From Melioribacteraceae bacterium (GTDB taxonomy: Bacteria > Bacteroidota > Ignavibacteria > Ignavibacteriales > Melioribacteraceae): DNA of 64,000 nucleotides. Made by a program: the position numbers and the translations under genes. Below the pieces are notes generated by a model. The model saw only the letters and a program-made list of their open reading frames with translations, had not been told where the DNA came from and searched no databases. The stretch is taken from NCBI GenBank assembly GCA_015493615.1, contig WGCV01000048.1, forward strand, positions 1 to 64,000, written 5' to 3'. How positions within the stretch are numbered: the first letter of the stretch is position 1; each line of letters begins with the position of its first letter. Of the stretch, positions 15,835 through 24,103 are shown one piece after another.

Positions 15835-16221
15835 ATTTATTCCAAAATTGTCATTAAAAAATTTCACCAACAGAAAACCCGGGGTTATCGTAGCACAGTT
15901 TGCTTAGCGAAGCGGGCAAACTGTATGTTGCTTTTTATGCTTAAGGGACACAAAGGTTTTGTTCACTACTTTTTTGATTTGTATTTTTAAGGAGAACTCG
16001 CGAATAGTACTTACCGGCGTTTTTCACAGATTGACCGTTCACAAGCTCACTAATCAATCTGTGTTACACGATTACATTTACAAGTTTTTTCGGGTTTACG
16101 CTTTATAGATTCCGCATAACTTAATATGTTTGTTCCTCCAACGAAAAGCGGTTGGAACAAGCCTTGAAAGGAGAGCGGCGGAAATAAGGTGAAACCCCAT
16201 TTTTTTAAGGGCGTTGAATGC
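15835..16221. other. Intergenic region with hairpins between convergent genes
   Basis: No gene is seen. It holds a nine-base stem ACAGTTTGC/GCAAACTGT (15895-15903 with 15916-15924), a ten-base stem CACAGATTGA/TCAATCTGTG (16025-16034 with 16054-16063), and a ccaacgaaaagcggttgg word (about 16140-16157) related to the interior of the MITE-like elements. The stems could terminate one or both of the convergent transcripts, although neither has a strong T-run. Confidence 0.45.
15895..15924 (+). terminator. Candidate terminator hairpin after the YdcF-like gene
   Basis: A perfect nine-base stem (ACAGTTTGC with GCAAACTGT) encloses a 12-base loop, 60 bases after the stop. A weak T-run (ctttttat) follows. 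The T-run is too weak to be sure of rho-independent termination. Confidence 0.35.
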
Positions 16222-17880
16222 TTACCGCATTTTTGCAAAAATTTCCTCGGGCGTCTCATAATCTTTCAGATAATAAATTGTAAATCTCGACCGGTGCGTG
16301 TTGAGCCACGATAAAATTATTTTGAAGTATTCCAAATCTCTCTCGTTGATGTCGTCGTCCAAAAAGATTTCACCGTCGTAATATCCGCGGAGGGCGTCGT
16401 CGAAATTTTCTTTAGGATTGGTTTTGTCATTTTTTACAAAAACTTTGCCGCTTCGGAAGAGAATAAAATCGTCGTTTACGCCTCCCTCAATCTTAATCAA
16501 ACATTCCGCTTTGTTTACCGGCTCGGAAAGAACGGAAGTTTTTAATATTTGATTTAAGAGGAGTTGCACGGAATCCCGTATTTCAGCGGCTTTCTCAAAT
16601 TTAAGCTCTTCGGATAACCTCTTCATCTTTTCCAGCAAAATTTGAAGCGCTTCGGAATTGTTTCCCGAAAGGAAGTCGTAAACTTTTTGAAGTTCCCCCT
16701 CGTATTCTTTTTTTACCTCTTTAACGCAAGGCGCAAGGCATCTTTCAATATCGGCGAGGTAGCAGATTTTTTTCTTCTTAAATTCCTTTTCGGTACATTC
16801 CCTTATCTTAAAAGCTTTCGATGCGATTTCAATCATCTTAGCGGCGGTTTCCCTGTTTGAATAAGGGCCGAAGTAATCATCGCTGTTCGGGATAAATTTG
16901 CCCGCGCTCGTAATTTTAGGATAGTAAGAGGATTTTACTATTCTGATAAAATGTGTTTGCGGAAATCTTTTCTGTTGAGAATTTCTTTCGGGAAGATATT
17001 TTTTGATTAAAGTCGTTTCTGTCAGAAGAGCCGTTAATTCCGTATTTGTCTCAATAAAATCAATGTGTTTGGCTTTTCTTACTATTTTTTTAGCTTTGCT
17101 TTCCGCAGTTGACAGGAAGTAGCTTCCAACTCTTTTCTTAAGTGATTTACTTTTCCCGACATATATTACATTTTTGTCCTTATCAAGAAAAAGATAAACT
17201 CCGGGTCTTTCTGGCAGGCGGGTAAAATCTTCAAGGAGAGATTTTTTCATAACCTTTGCCCCGATGCTCTTGGCGGGAAGTTTCTGAAAACGGATAAGTT
17301 TCTGCTCGGATGTTATGCCGAACTCTTCTTCAAGCTGGTCAATCATTCTTAAAAAAATCTTAGCGGTAACAGCGGCGTCGCCCAATGCGCGGTGAACGTT
17401 TTTATGCATTACGCCGTAGTGTTTTCTCAGAGCCGAAAGTGATTTGCTTTTAAGATGGGGAAGGAGACGTTTTGCGATTTTCAGCGTGCAGATTATTTCG
17501 AGGTTGTCAACGTCAAAGCCCGCAAAGTTAAACTCCGATTTTAAAAAGGAATAATCAAACGGAGCGTTGTGAGCGACGAGAGTAGCGTCGCCGATAAATT
17601 CGAGAATCTGATAAGCAATTTCTTCAAATATGGGCGCGTTTATTACGTCGTCCTGAGATATGCCGGTTAACAGAGTAATTTGGTAAGGAACGGGCAGAAT
17701 AGGATTAATCAGGGAGGAATAAGTGTCGGTGATTTTTCCTTTCTCAACTTTCACCATTCCAATTTCGATTACCTTTGAGGTTTTGGGCGAAAGTCCGGTT
17801 GTCTCAAAATCAAGAACCACGAATTTAGATTCTTTGATTAGTCTGTTTTTCTCTTTTTCGCTATTCATATTTCTTTGCAT
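16222..17880 (-). CDS. DnaQ-type 3'-5' exonuclease fused to UvrC-like GIY-YIG nuclease
   Basis: The 552-residue protein begins with a DEDDh exonuclease domain (residues about 18-190): VVLDFETTGL (D24, E26), HNAPFDYSFL, and the HRALGDAAVTA motif with the general-base histidine. A GIY-YIG nuclease domain follows (about 222-300; RPGVYLFLDKDKNVIYVGKS), then the UvrC cysteine-containing segment and a UVR helix pair (SEELKFEKAAEIRDSVQLL). The C-terminal RNase H-like half of UvrC is missing, so only the 3'-side type nuclease is present, as in Cho-like proteins. The fusion is known in Actinobacteria and others and suggests repair-linked incision plus trimming. The start could be ATG 17880 or ATG 17868; neither has a strong ribosome site. 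It is alone on the minus strand. Confidence 0.9.
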   Translation of the reverse strand: MQRNMNSEKEKNRLIKESKFVVLDFETTGLSPKTSKVIEIGMVKVEKGKITDTYSSLINPILPVPYQITLLTGISQDDVINAPIFEEIAYQILEFIGDATLVAHNAPFDYSFLKSEFNFAGFDVDNLEIICTLKIAKRLLPHLKSKSLSALRKHYGVMHKNVHRALGDAAVTAKIFLRMIDQLEEEFGITSEQKLIRFQKLPAKSIGAKVMKKSLLEDFTRLPERPGVYLFLDKDKNVIYVGKSKSLKKRVGSYFLSTAESKAKKIVRKAKHIDFIETNTELTALLTETTLIKKYLPERNSQQKRFPQTHFIRIVKSSYYPKITSAGKFIPNSDDYFGPYSNRETAAKMIEIASKAFKIRECTEKEFKKKKICYLADIERCLAPCVKEVKKEYEGELQKVYDFLSGNNSEALQILLEKMKRLSEELKFEKAAEIRDSVQLLLNQILKTSVLSEPVNKAECLIKIEGGVNDDFILFRSGKVFVKNDKTNPKENFDDALRGYYDGEIFLDDDINERDLEYFKIILSWLNTHRSRFTIYYLKDYETPEEIFAKMR

Positions 17881-18055
17881 ATTAAAGCAAAATATAATTA
17901 AATATTGCGAACATTTGACGGGATAAAATTTTTCTTTAGAACTTAGAATATGGAATTTAGAAGATAGCTGTCAATTTGTAATTTATAATTTTTAATTTAG
18001 AATTATAATTTCCTCTCCTGCGTGATTCACTTACACAATTTCAGTATTTCCCTAA

Positions 18056-18086
18056 TTGACAATTGTCGTATGTTAAAATAACTTTG
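18056..18086 (+). promoter_or_regulatory. Bacteroidota-type promoter for the TAXI-TRAP genes
   Basis: The -33 TTG (18056-18058) is separated by 20 bases from the -7 box TAACTTTG (18079-18086), matching the TTG-N20-TAnnTTTG consensus of the primary sigma factor in Bacteroidota. A GGAG ribosome site (18107-18110) precedes the ATG at 18121. Confidence 0.7.
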
Positions 18087-18120
18087 TGCGGTAATTAACA
18101 AAAAAAGGAGTCAAAATAAA

Positions 18121-19158
18121 ATGGCTAATCTAACCAAAAAACTTTCTCTGATTCTCGTTATGGGAATTCTCTTCTTTTCGTTTACAAATTTACTTTCCGC
18201 AAAGGATACCGGAACAAACGGCGATAACCGTTCTTACGTTATTGCTACGGCTTCTCCGGGCGGAACATACTATCCGGTAGGCGTTGCAATTGCTACGTTG
18301 GTAACAGACAAATTAGGCGCCGACGGAATCTCGATGAGCGCGATTACTTCAGCCGGTTCCGGTGAAAATGTTCAGCTGCTTAAAAATCACGAGACAGATT
18401 TTGCAATTCTTCAGGGACTTTTCGGCTCGATGGCGTGGCAGGGAAAAGGTAAGTACGAAGGAAAACCGGAAAGGGAAATGCGCTCCGTAACCATGTTATG
18501 GGAAAACGTAGAGCATTTCGTAATTTACAAGGAATACGCCCCGACCGGAAACATTATGGATATGAAAAATATCGAAGGGAAACGTTTCTCTATCGGCAAA
18601 AGAGGTTCGGGAACCGAAACTTCGGGAAAAACAATTCTTACGATGCTCGGTTTTAATCCGGAAAAAGATTTCAGCTTGGAACATCTCGGATATTCCGCAA
18701 GCGCAACCGCAATGCAGGACAGACGCGTGGTCGGAATGAATATTCCCGCCGGGCCTCCCGTATCGGCGATTACTCAGGCGTTTGCCACAATAGGCGCTGA
18801 TAAAATTGCTGTTTTGGAATTTACCGACGAACAATTACAAAAGGTTGACACTGAATTTCCGGTTTGGAGCCGCTACGTAATTAAAGCGAATACTTATCCA
18901 GGACAGACAAAAGATATTCACACGATTGCTCAGCCTAACTTTTTAGCCGTTCGCCCCGATTTATCGGACGACGACGTTTACAAAATATTGGAAACAATCT
19001 ACGGCAACTTGGATTTTCTGCACAACATGCACAAAGCGACTTACGCTATTAAATTGCAAAGAGCGGTAAACGGACTTCCGATTCCGCTGCATCCCGGAGC
19101 TGTAAAATTCTATAAAGATCATGGAATCAACGTCCCGGCAAATCTAATCGCAAAATAA
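18121..19158 (+). CDS. TAXI-family TRAP transporter solute-binding protein
   Basis: This is the periplasmic binding protein of a TRAP transporter. The 345-residue protein has a signal peptide (about residues 1-27) and the TAXI-family pattern: IATASPGGTYYPVG near residue 41, SAGSGENVQLLKNHETDFAI near residue 81, and GKRFSIGKRGSGTETSGKTIL near residue 154. It captures an organic acid-type ligand and delivers it to the membrane subunit encoded 21 bases downstream. Known TAXI ligands include glutamate-like and other carboxylates; this one cannot be predicted. A promoter and good ribosome site lie directly upstream. Confidence 0.95.
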   Translation: MANLTKKLSLILVMGILFFSFTNLLSAKDTGTNGDNRSYVIATASPGGTYYPVGVAIATLVTDKLGADGISMSAITSAGSGENVQLLKNHETDFAILQGLFGSMAWQGKGKYEGKPEREMRSVTMLWENVEHFVIYKEYAPTGNIMDMKNIEGKRFSIGKRGSGTETSGKTILTMLGFNPEKDFSLEHLGYSASATAMQDRRVVGMNIPAGPPVSAITQAFATIGADKIAVLEFTDEQLQKVDTEFPVWSRYVIKANTYPGQTKDIHTIAQPNFLAVRPDLSDDDVYKILETIYGNLDFLHNMHKATYAIKLQRAVNGLPIPLHPGAVKFYKDHGINVPANLIAK

Positions 19159-19179
19159 TAATTTAAGGCAGGTACAATA

Positions 19180-21087
19180 ATGGCAGTTGACGCAACCGAA
19201 GTTCTCGAAGAAGCTAAAAGTACCGAAATTGTTTATGACAGACGGCGGGTCGTTTATTGGCTCGCCGTAGTCATAGCGCTTTTTCATATCTGGGTAAATA
19301 CATTCGGCGTATTAAGCGAGTTATGGAGGAACTCTCTACACATGGGTCTTCTCGGAATGCTCGGATATTTCACAATTCCGTTTTTTAAGAAAAAAGGGGA
19401 TCCGAAACCGTTAAAATATTTAAATATTTTTCTCGGTTTTCTCATTTTCGGGACGGCGCTTTACATCATATTTTTTGAAAATGCGCTTCACGACAGGAAC
19501 GAGGTTGTTAATCTTTACGATTTGATAGCCGCGGGAATCGCGGTATTGCTCGTTACCGAAATGACGAGAAGAACGACGGGAATTATTATTCCCTTGATTG
19601 CGGTTTTTTTCGTTTCATATCTTCTTTTTATGGGAAATTGGGTCCCGGGGCAGTTTCATTTCCGCGGAATGAGCGTTTCAAGGTTTCTGTACAGAATGTT
19701 CTTTACCGATGAAGGACTTTTCGGTATTACGGCGTCAATTTCGTCAACATTTGTCTTTATGTTCATTTTATTTGCGGCTTTTCTTCTTAAGTCGGGGGGG
19801 GGAGACTTTATAATTAATATCGCGCAGATTTTAACTAAAAACATTACCGGCGGACCTGCGATTGTGGCGGTTTCATCATCCGCTTTAATGGGAACAATTT
19901 CAGGCAGTGCGATTGCCAATACGGTTTCCACAGGTTCGATTACAATTCCGATGATGAAGAAAGCGGGATTTAAACCTGAGTTTGCAGCCGCAGTAGAAAC
20001 GGCGGCTTCCACCGGCGGCCAAATAATGCCCCCGATTATGGGCGCCGGCGCTTTTATAATGGCGGAATGGACTCAAGTTCCTTATTTAACGATTATTGCC
20101 GTGGCTTTTCTGCCGGCAATAATGTATTTCGCCACAGTAGGTTTTTTTGTTTATCAGACCGCAAAAAAACTTGATTTGAAACCTTCGAAAGAAGAATCTC
20201 AAATGACATTGTGGGAAGTTATCAGGGAAGGACTGCACTTTTTTATTCCGATTATTGTTCTTATCTGGCTGCTTGTTGTCGGGTTCTCGCCTACGTACGC
20301 GGCGGGTTGGTCGATTATCGCGATTGTTCTTTCTTCCTATCTAAGTCGTCATCATAAGATGAAGTTTTGGGATATTCTCGATTCTTTGGCGCTCGGTTCA
20401 AAGAATATGGTAATGACGGGAATTTTGCTTATCGGCGTCGGAATAATAATCGGGAGCATTTCAATAACCGGAATAGCAATTACTTTTTCACAGATCATTG
20501 TGCAAATTTCCGGCGGGAATCTGCTGATTGCGCTAATCCTGATTACGCTTGCTTCGCTTCTGCTCGGCATGGGGCTTCCGGTAACAGCGGCGTATATAAT
20601 GCTTGCCATTATTGCCGTTCCGGCTCTTCACACAATGGGAATTGCGCTTTTGGCGGCGCACATGATTATCTTCTGGGTTTCGCAGGATTCCAATGTTACT
20701 CCCCCGGTTTGTCTTGCGGCGTTCGCCGCGGCGGGAATCGCAGGTTCAAATCCGATGAGAACCGGTTTTGAAGCGTGGAAACTCGCCAAGGGTCTTTATA
20801 TTATGCCTCTTCTTTTCGCTTACACTGATTTGATTACCGGCTCGTTTATCGATAAGCTCGATATTTTTATTTTCGGACTTTTCGGATTGTACGCTTTTGC
20901 CTCATTCTTTACGGGATATTTTTTCGGGAAGTCGGGAATTTTAGTGAGACTGCTTACGGCAATTATCGGCTTTGCATTATTTGTCCCCCACTATTATTCA
21001 TGGATTGGCGGTGTAACGGCGTTTATTTTGCTCGCAGTTTATCAGAAGAAATTTGATAAAAGAAATTTGGGCCTTCAGGAAGCCTGA
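19180..21087 (+). CDS. TRAP transporter fused permease (DctQM-type)
   Basis: The 635-residue protein has many membrane segments and the large-subunit motif region SSALMGTISGSAIANTVSTG and ETAASTGGQIMPPIMGAGAF (residues about 230-295). A second copy of the topology contains LLLGMGLPVTAAYIMLA near residue 460 and DSNVTPPVCLAAFAAAGIAG near residue 505. The N-terminal four-helix small subunit (DctQ-like) is fused to the large subunit (DctM-like), as is normal for TAXI-TRAP systems. These are ion-driven secondary importers in the inner membrane. Its binding protein is the gene just upstream. Confidence 0.95.
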   Translation: MAVDATEVLEEAKSTEIVYDRRRVVYWLAVVIALFHIWVNTFGVLSELWRNSLHMGLLGMLGYFTIPFFKKKGDPKPLKYLNIFLGFLIFGTALYIIFFENALHDRNEVVNLYDLIAAGIAVLLVTEMTRRTTGIIIPLIAVFFVSYLLFMGNWVPGQFHFRGMSVSRFLYRMFFTDEGLFGITASISSTFVFMFILFAAFLLKSGGGDFIINIAQILTKNITGGPAIVAVSSSALMGTISGSAIANTVSTGSITIPMMKKAGFKPEFAAAVETAASTGGQIMPPIMGAGAFIMAEWTQVPYLTIIAVAFLPAIMYFATVGFFVYQTAKKLDLKPSKEESQMTLWEVIREGLHFFIPIIVLIWLLVVGFSPTYAAGWSIIAIVLSSYLSRHHKMKFWDILDSLALGSKNMVMTGILLIGVGIIIGSISITGIAITFSQIIVQISGGNLLIALILITLASLLLGMGLPVTAAYIMLAIIAVPALHTMGIALLAAHMIIFWVSQDSNVTPPVCLAAFAAAGIAGSNPMRTGFEAWKLAKGLYIMPLLFAYTDLITGSFIDKLDIFIFGLFGLYAFASFFTGYFFGKSGILVRLLTAIIGFALFVPHYYSWIGGVTAFILLAVYQKKFDKRNLGLQEA

Positions 21088-21297
21088 GAATTAATTGTTG
21101 TTATACAATTTAATTAATCGGAAAAATTTACTGAACAATCAAAACATGCAGATTTTCCTTTTGTGGACGAATTTAGGTAACTGCCGGAAATTTCTGTTTA
21201 TGAAATTTTCTTACGAGGATTTATCTTTCTTTTATTTGCGGTAAAATTAAAAATCTTCATATTTTACATATTCAAAAAATAAAAGATTAGATGTCAT

Positions 21298-22278
21298 TTG
21301 GCTGATAAAAAATTATCTGAAATAATAAAACCTATCGAAAACGAACTAAAGACCTTTCATTCCAAATTTAGTTTAACCGTTCAATCAGACGTTAAGATTG
21401 TCGATTATGTTACAAAATATATAATCAGGCAGAAAGGTAAGAGAATTCGTCCGATACTTGTCTTGCTTTCCGCAAAAGTTCTGGGCGAAGTAAATGATAA
21501 ATCTTACGTCGGAGCAACGTTAGTAGAGCTTTTGCACACGGCGACCTTAGTTCACGACGACGTAGTTGACGAAGCGTCCAAAAGACGCGGGCTTCCTTCA
21601 ATCAATAATATCTGGAAAAACAAGGTTGGAGTATTAATCGGTGATTATCTGCTTGCCCGCGGATTAACGATTGCCGTGGAAAACGAAACTTTCGATTTTT
21701 TGCGGCAGATAACAAATACGGTTAAGCGAATGTCGGAAGGAGAATTGCTGCAGATTAGTAAAACCAAGCGTCTTAACATTGATGAAAAAACTTACTTCCG
21801 CATTATCGAAGATAAAACCGCTTCGCTTCTTGAAACTTGTACGATTATAGGAGCAAGAAGCGTAACTTCGGATAAAGAGAAAATTTCGGTTCTTCACGAA
21901 TACGGGAAAAATTTGGGAATTGCTTTCCAAATAAAGGATGATATTCTCGATTTTGTAGGTAAATCAAAACTCTTCGGGAAAACAATCGGCGGAGATATTA
22001 AGGAAAAAAAACTTACGCTCCCTCTGATTTACGCTTTGGAAAATGTCGGAAAAAATGAGAAGAAAGAAATTCTTTCGGCTATTCGCAAAGGAAAAGACCC
22101 CGATATGATAAGAAAAGTTGTTTCCTTTGTCGAGGAGAAAGGGGGAATTTCGTACGCGCAGAAAACAGCCGATAAATATGTAGACGAAGCCGTCGCGGCT
22201 TTGAAAAAGCTGCCTGAGAACGAGTCGTCAATTGCGCTTGCGGAATTGGCGCTTTATGTCTCTGGACGGGAAAAGTAA
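21298..22278 (+). CDS. Trans-polyprenyl diphosphate synthase
   Basis: The 326-residue enzyme condenses isopentenyl diphosphate units into a long all-trans prenyl chain for quinone side chains. It shows KGKRIRPIL, the first aspartate-rich motif HDDVVDEA followed by RRGLPSINN, and the second motif FQIKDDILDF near residue 212. The start is a TTG (21298): the frame is closed by a TAA about 16 bases upstream, there is no other start before the conserved N terminus, and an ATG at 21291 is in another frame. Chain length (octa- or hepta-prenyl) cannot be read from sequence. It is probably transcribed alone or with the YwqK-like gene. Confidence 0.93.
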   Translation: MADKKLSEIIKPIENELKTFHSKFSLTVQSDVKIVDYVTKYIIRQKGKRIRPILVLLSAKVLGEVNDKSYVGATLVELLHTATLVHDDVVDEASKRRGLPSINNIWKNKVGVLIGDYLLARGLTIAVENETFDFLRQITNTVKRMSEGELLQISKTKRLNIDEKTYFRIIEDKTASLLETCTIIGARSVTSDKEKISVLHEYGKNLGIAFQIKDDILDFVGKSKLFGKTIGGDIKEKKLTLPLIYALENVGKNEKKEILSAIRKGKDPDMIRKVVSFVEEKGGISYAQKTADKYVDEAVAALKKLPENESSIALAELALYVSGREK

Positions 22279-22349
22279 GGTTTTTTAATTCCTTTTTCAT
22301 ATATTAATTTTTTCTAATCAAATTGATTTTTTATAATCAGCGAGTTTAA

Positions 22350-22727
22350 ATGATTTTTTATTCGGTCGGGAAAAGAGTTAAGGATTTTGTGAAAGTAATT
22401 CTTAATCCTGCGGCGTTGCGCCGAATCGAGTCCGGCCGAAGCGGGGGAAAAACATACGAACGGAAAGTTTTGAAATATCCCGACGGTAAAGTAAAAGGAG
22501 AACTTGTTTATGTTAACGGAAAATTGAACGGAATTTCAACTATGTACTACGAGACGGGAAGAATTAAATCCCGCGAAACATATAAAGAGGGAGCGCTTGA
22601 CGGACCTTCAAAATATTACTTTGAAAACGGGAGATTAATGCGCGAGGAATTTTACCGGAAAGGGAATCTGATATTTAAAAGAATTTTTACGCTTGACGGA
22701 ACGGTAACATCGGAAACGAGATATTAA
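22350..22727 (+). CDS. YwqK-like MORN-variant repeat protein
   Basis: The 125-residue protein has three to four YwqK/MORN-variant units (KYPDGKVKGELVYVNGKLNG, YYETGRIKSRETYKEGALDG, YYFENGRLMREEFYRKGNL). Such proteins are often annotated as antitoxins of the YwqK family, but many are not, and no toxin gene is next to it. There is no clear signal peptide. It ends two bases before prmC and so is probably co-transcribed with it. The function is unknown. Confidence 0.8.
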   Translation: MIFYSVGKRVKDFVKVILNPAALRRIESGRSGGKTYERKVLKYPDGKVKGELVYVNGKLNGISTMYYETGRIKSRETYKEGALDGPSKYYFENGRLMREEFYRKGNLIFKRIFTLDGTVTSETRY

Positions 22728-22729
22728 CT

Positions 22730-23587
22730 ATGTTGACGGTTTTGGACGCGATAAAGCTATCTACCGAATATTTGGAAGAAAAAGGGGTTAAGGAAGCAAG
22801 GCTAAACGCCGAACTTCTTCTTGCGGACGTTCTGAAAATGAAGCGTTTGGAACTTTACCTTTCTTATGAAAAACCGCTGTCGGAAAAAGAAAAAAACGTT
22901 TACCGTGAATTTCTAAAACGAAGAGGCGAGCGCGAGCCGCTGCAGTATGTTCTCGGCTATGCGGAATTTTACGGAGAAAAGTTCGTCGTAAACCGAAGCG
23001 TTTTGATTCCGCGTCCCGAAACGGAATTGCTGGTTGAAAAGATTGTAAGCGAAAATCTTTCTCCAGATTTAATTTCGATTTTGGATATCGGAACCGGAAG
23101 CGGAAATATACCGATTATTTTAAAAAAGGAAATCCCGACGGCTGAAATTACGGCTGTGGATATTTCAGAGGACGCTCTTGAGGTCGCGCGCGAAAATTGC
23201 CGAAAAATATTAAACGACGAAATTATTCATTTTGAAAAAGCGGATATTTTCGATATAAATTTTCCTCGCAAATTTTCTAATTTTGATATTATAATTTCAA
23301 ATCCCCCTTATGTCTCGAAAGATGAATTTTCCGAGCTTGAAGATGAAGTAAAAATATTTGAGCCTGAAATTGCGGTTACGGATAAATCGGACGGGCTTAC
23401 TTTTTATAAAAGGATTGCGGACGCCGCTTCGGAGTCGTTAAAGCCGGGCGGTAAACTTTATCTTGAAATCGGGCATAACGAAGGGGAGGAAGTTAAGCAA
23501 ATCCTTACGGATAAGGGGTTTGGCAAAATTGAAATAACTAAGGACTACGCTGAAATTGATAGAATAATCAGAGCGGAAAAAGAATGA
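22730..23587 (+). CDS. prmC: Release factor glutamine N5-methyltransferase
   Basis: PrmC methylates the glutamine of the GGQ motif in peptide chain release factors, using S-adenosylmethionine. The 285-residue protein has an N-terminal helical domain, the conserved RREPLQYVLGYAEFYG-like segment (here GEREPLQYVLGYAEFYG, about residue 64), LIPRPETELLVE, the cofactor loop ILDIGTGSGNI (about residue 120) and the catalytic NPPY near residue 191. Length and motif order are standard. It overlaps dtd by four bases. Confidence 0.95.
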   Translation: MLTVLDAIKLSTEYLEEKGVKEARLNAELLLADVLKMKRLELYLSYEKPLSEKEKNVYREFLKRRGEREPLQYVLGYAEFYGEKFVVNRSVLIPRPETELLVEKIVSENLSPDLISILDIGTGSGNIPIILKKEIPTAEITAVDISEDALEVARENCRKILNDEIIHFEKADIFDINFPRKFSNFDIIISNPPYVSKDEFSELEDEVKIFEPEIAVTDKSDGLTFYKRIADAASESLKPGGKLYLEIGHNEGEEVKQILTDKGFGKIEITKDYAEIDRIIRAEKE

Positions 23588-24039
23588 GAGCTTTAGTCCA
23601 AAGGGTAAGAAAAGGGAGCGTTTCGGTAAAAAGGAACGGAGAAAATTATTACAAAGAAATCGGGCGGGGAATTGTAATCTTACTTGGAATTACTCATTCC
23701 GACGGAGAAAGCGAGGTTAATTTCGTAGCCGATAAATGCTCCAATCTTAGAATTTTTCCCGACGCGGATGATAAGATGAATCTTTCACTCAAAGATATCG
23801 AAGGGGAAGCGCTTGTGATTTCGCAGTTTACGCTTTACGGAGACGCAAGGAAAGGGAATCGCCCGAATTTTATGAATGCCGCTCCTCCAGATATTGCGGA
23901 AGCTCTTTATGAAAAATTCACAGCAAGAATGAAAATTAATCTCGGAACCGATAAAGTTAAGTGCGGAATTTTCGGCGCGATGATGGATGTTGAAATATTA
24001 AACGAAGGACCGGTAACGATATTAGTAGAATCTAAATAA
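23584..24039 (+). CDS. dtd: D-aminoacyl-tRNA deacylase
   Basis: Dtd removes D-amino acids (and glycine from tRNA-Ala) wrongly attached to tRNAs. The 151-residue protein has the normal full length, the start MRALVQRVRKGSVSV, the catalytic-region SQFTLYGDARKGNRPNF near residue 79 and the C-terminal NEGPVTILVES. It overlaps prmC by four bases, so the two translation-quality genes are probably translated together. Confidence 0.96.
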   Translation: MRALVQRVRKGSVSVKRNGENYYKEIGRGIVILLGITHSDGESEVNFVADKCSNLRIFPDADDKMNLSLKDIEGEALVISQFTLYGDARKGNRPNFMNAAPPDIAEALYEKFTARMKINLGTDKVKCGIFGAMMDVEILNEGPVTILVESK

Positions 24040-24103
24040 TTTTTTTATATTTGTTTTTTTACATGAGGGTGTAAGATGCAGACCAAAACAATCGGTTATC
24101 AAG

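Noticed and set aside
22350-22727. Toxin-antitoxin pair around the YwqK-like gene
   Set aside because: The neighbours are a polyprenyl synthase and prmC; no toxin-like gene is adjacent, so the antitoxin label is not supported.
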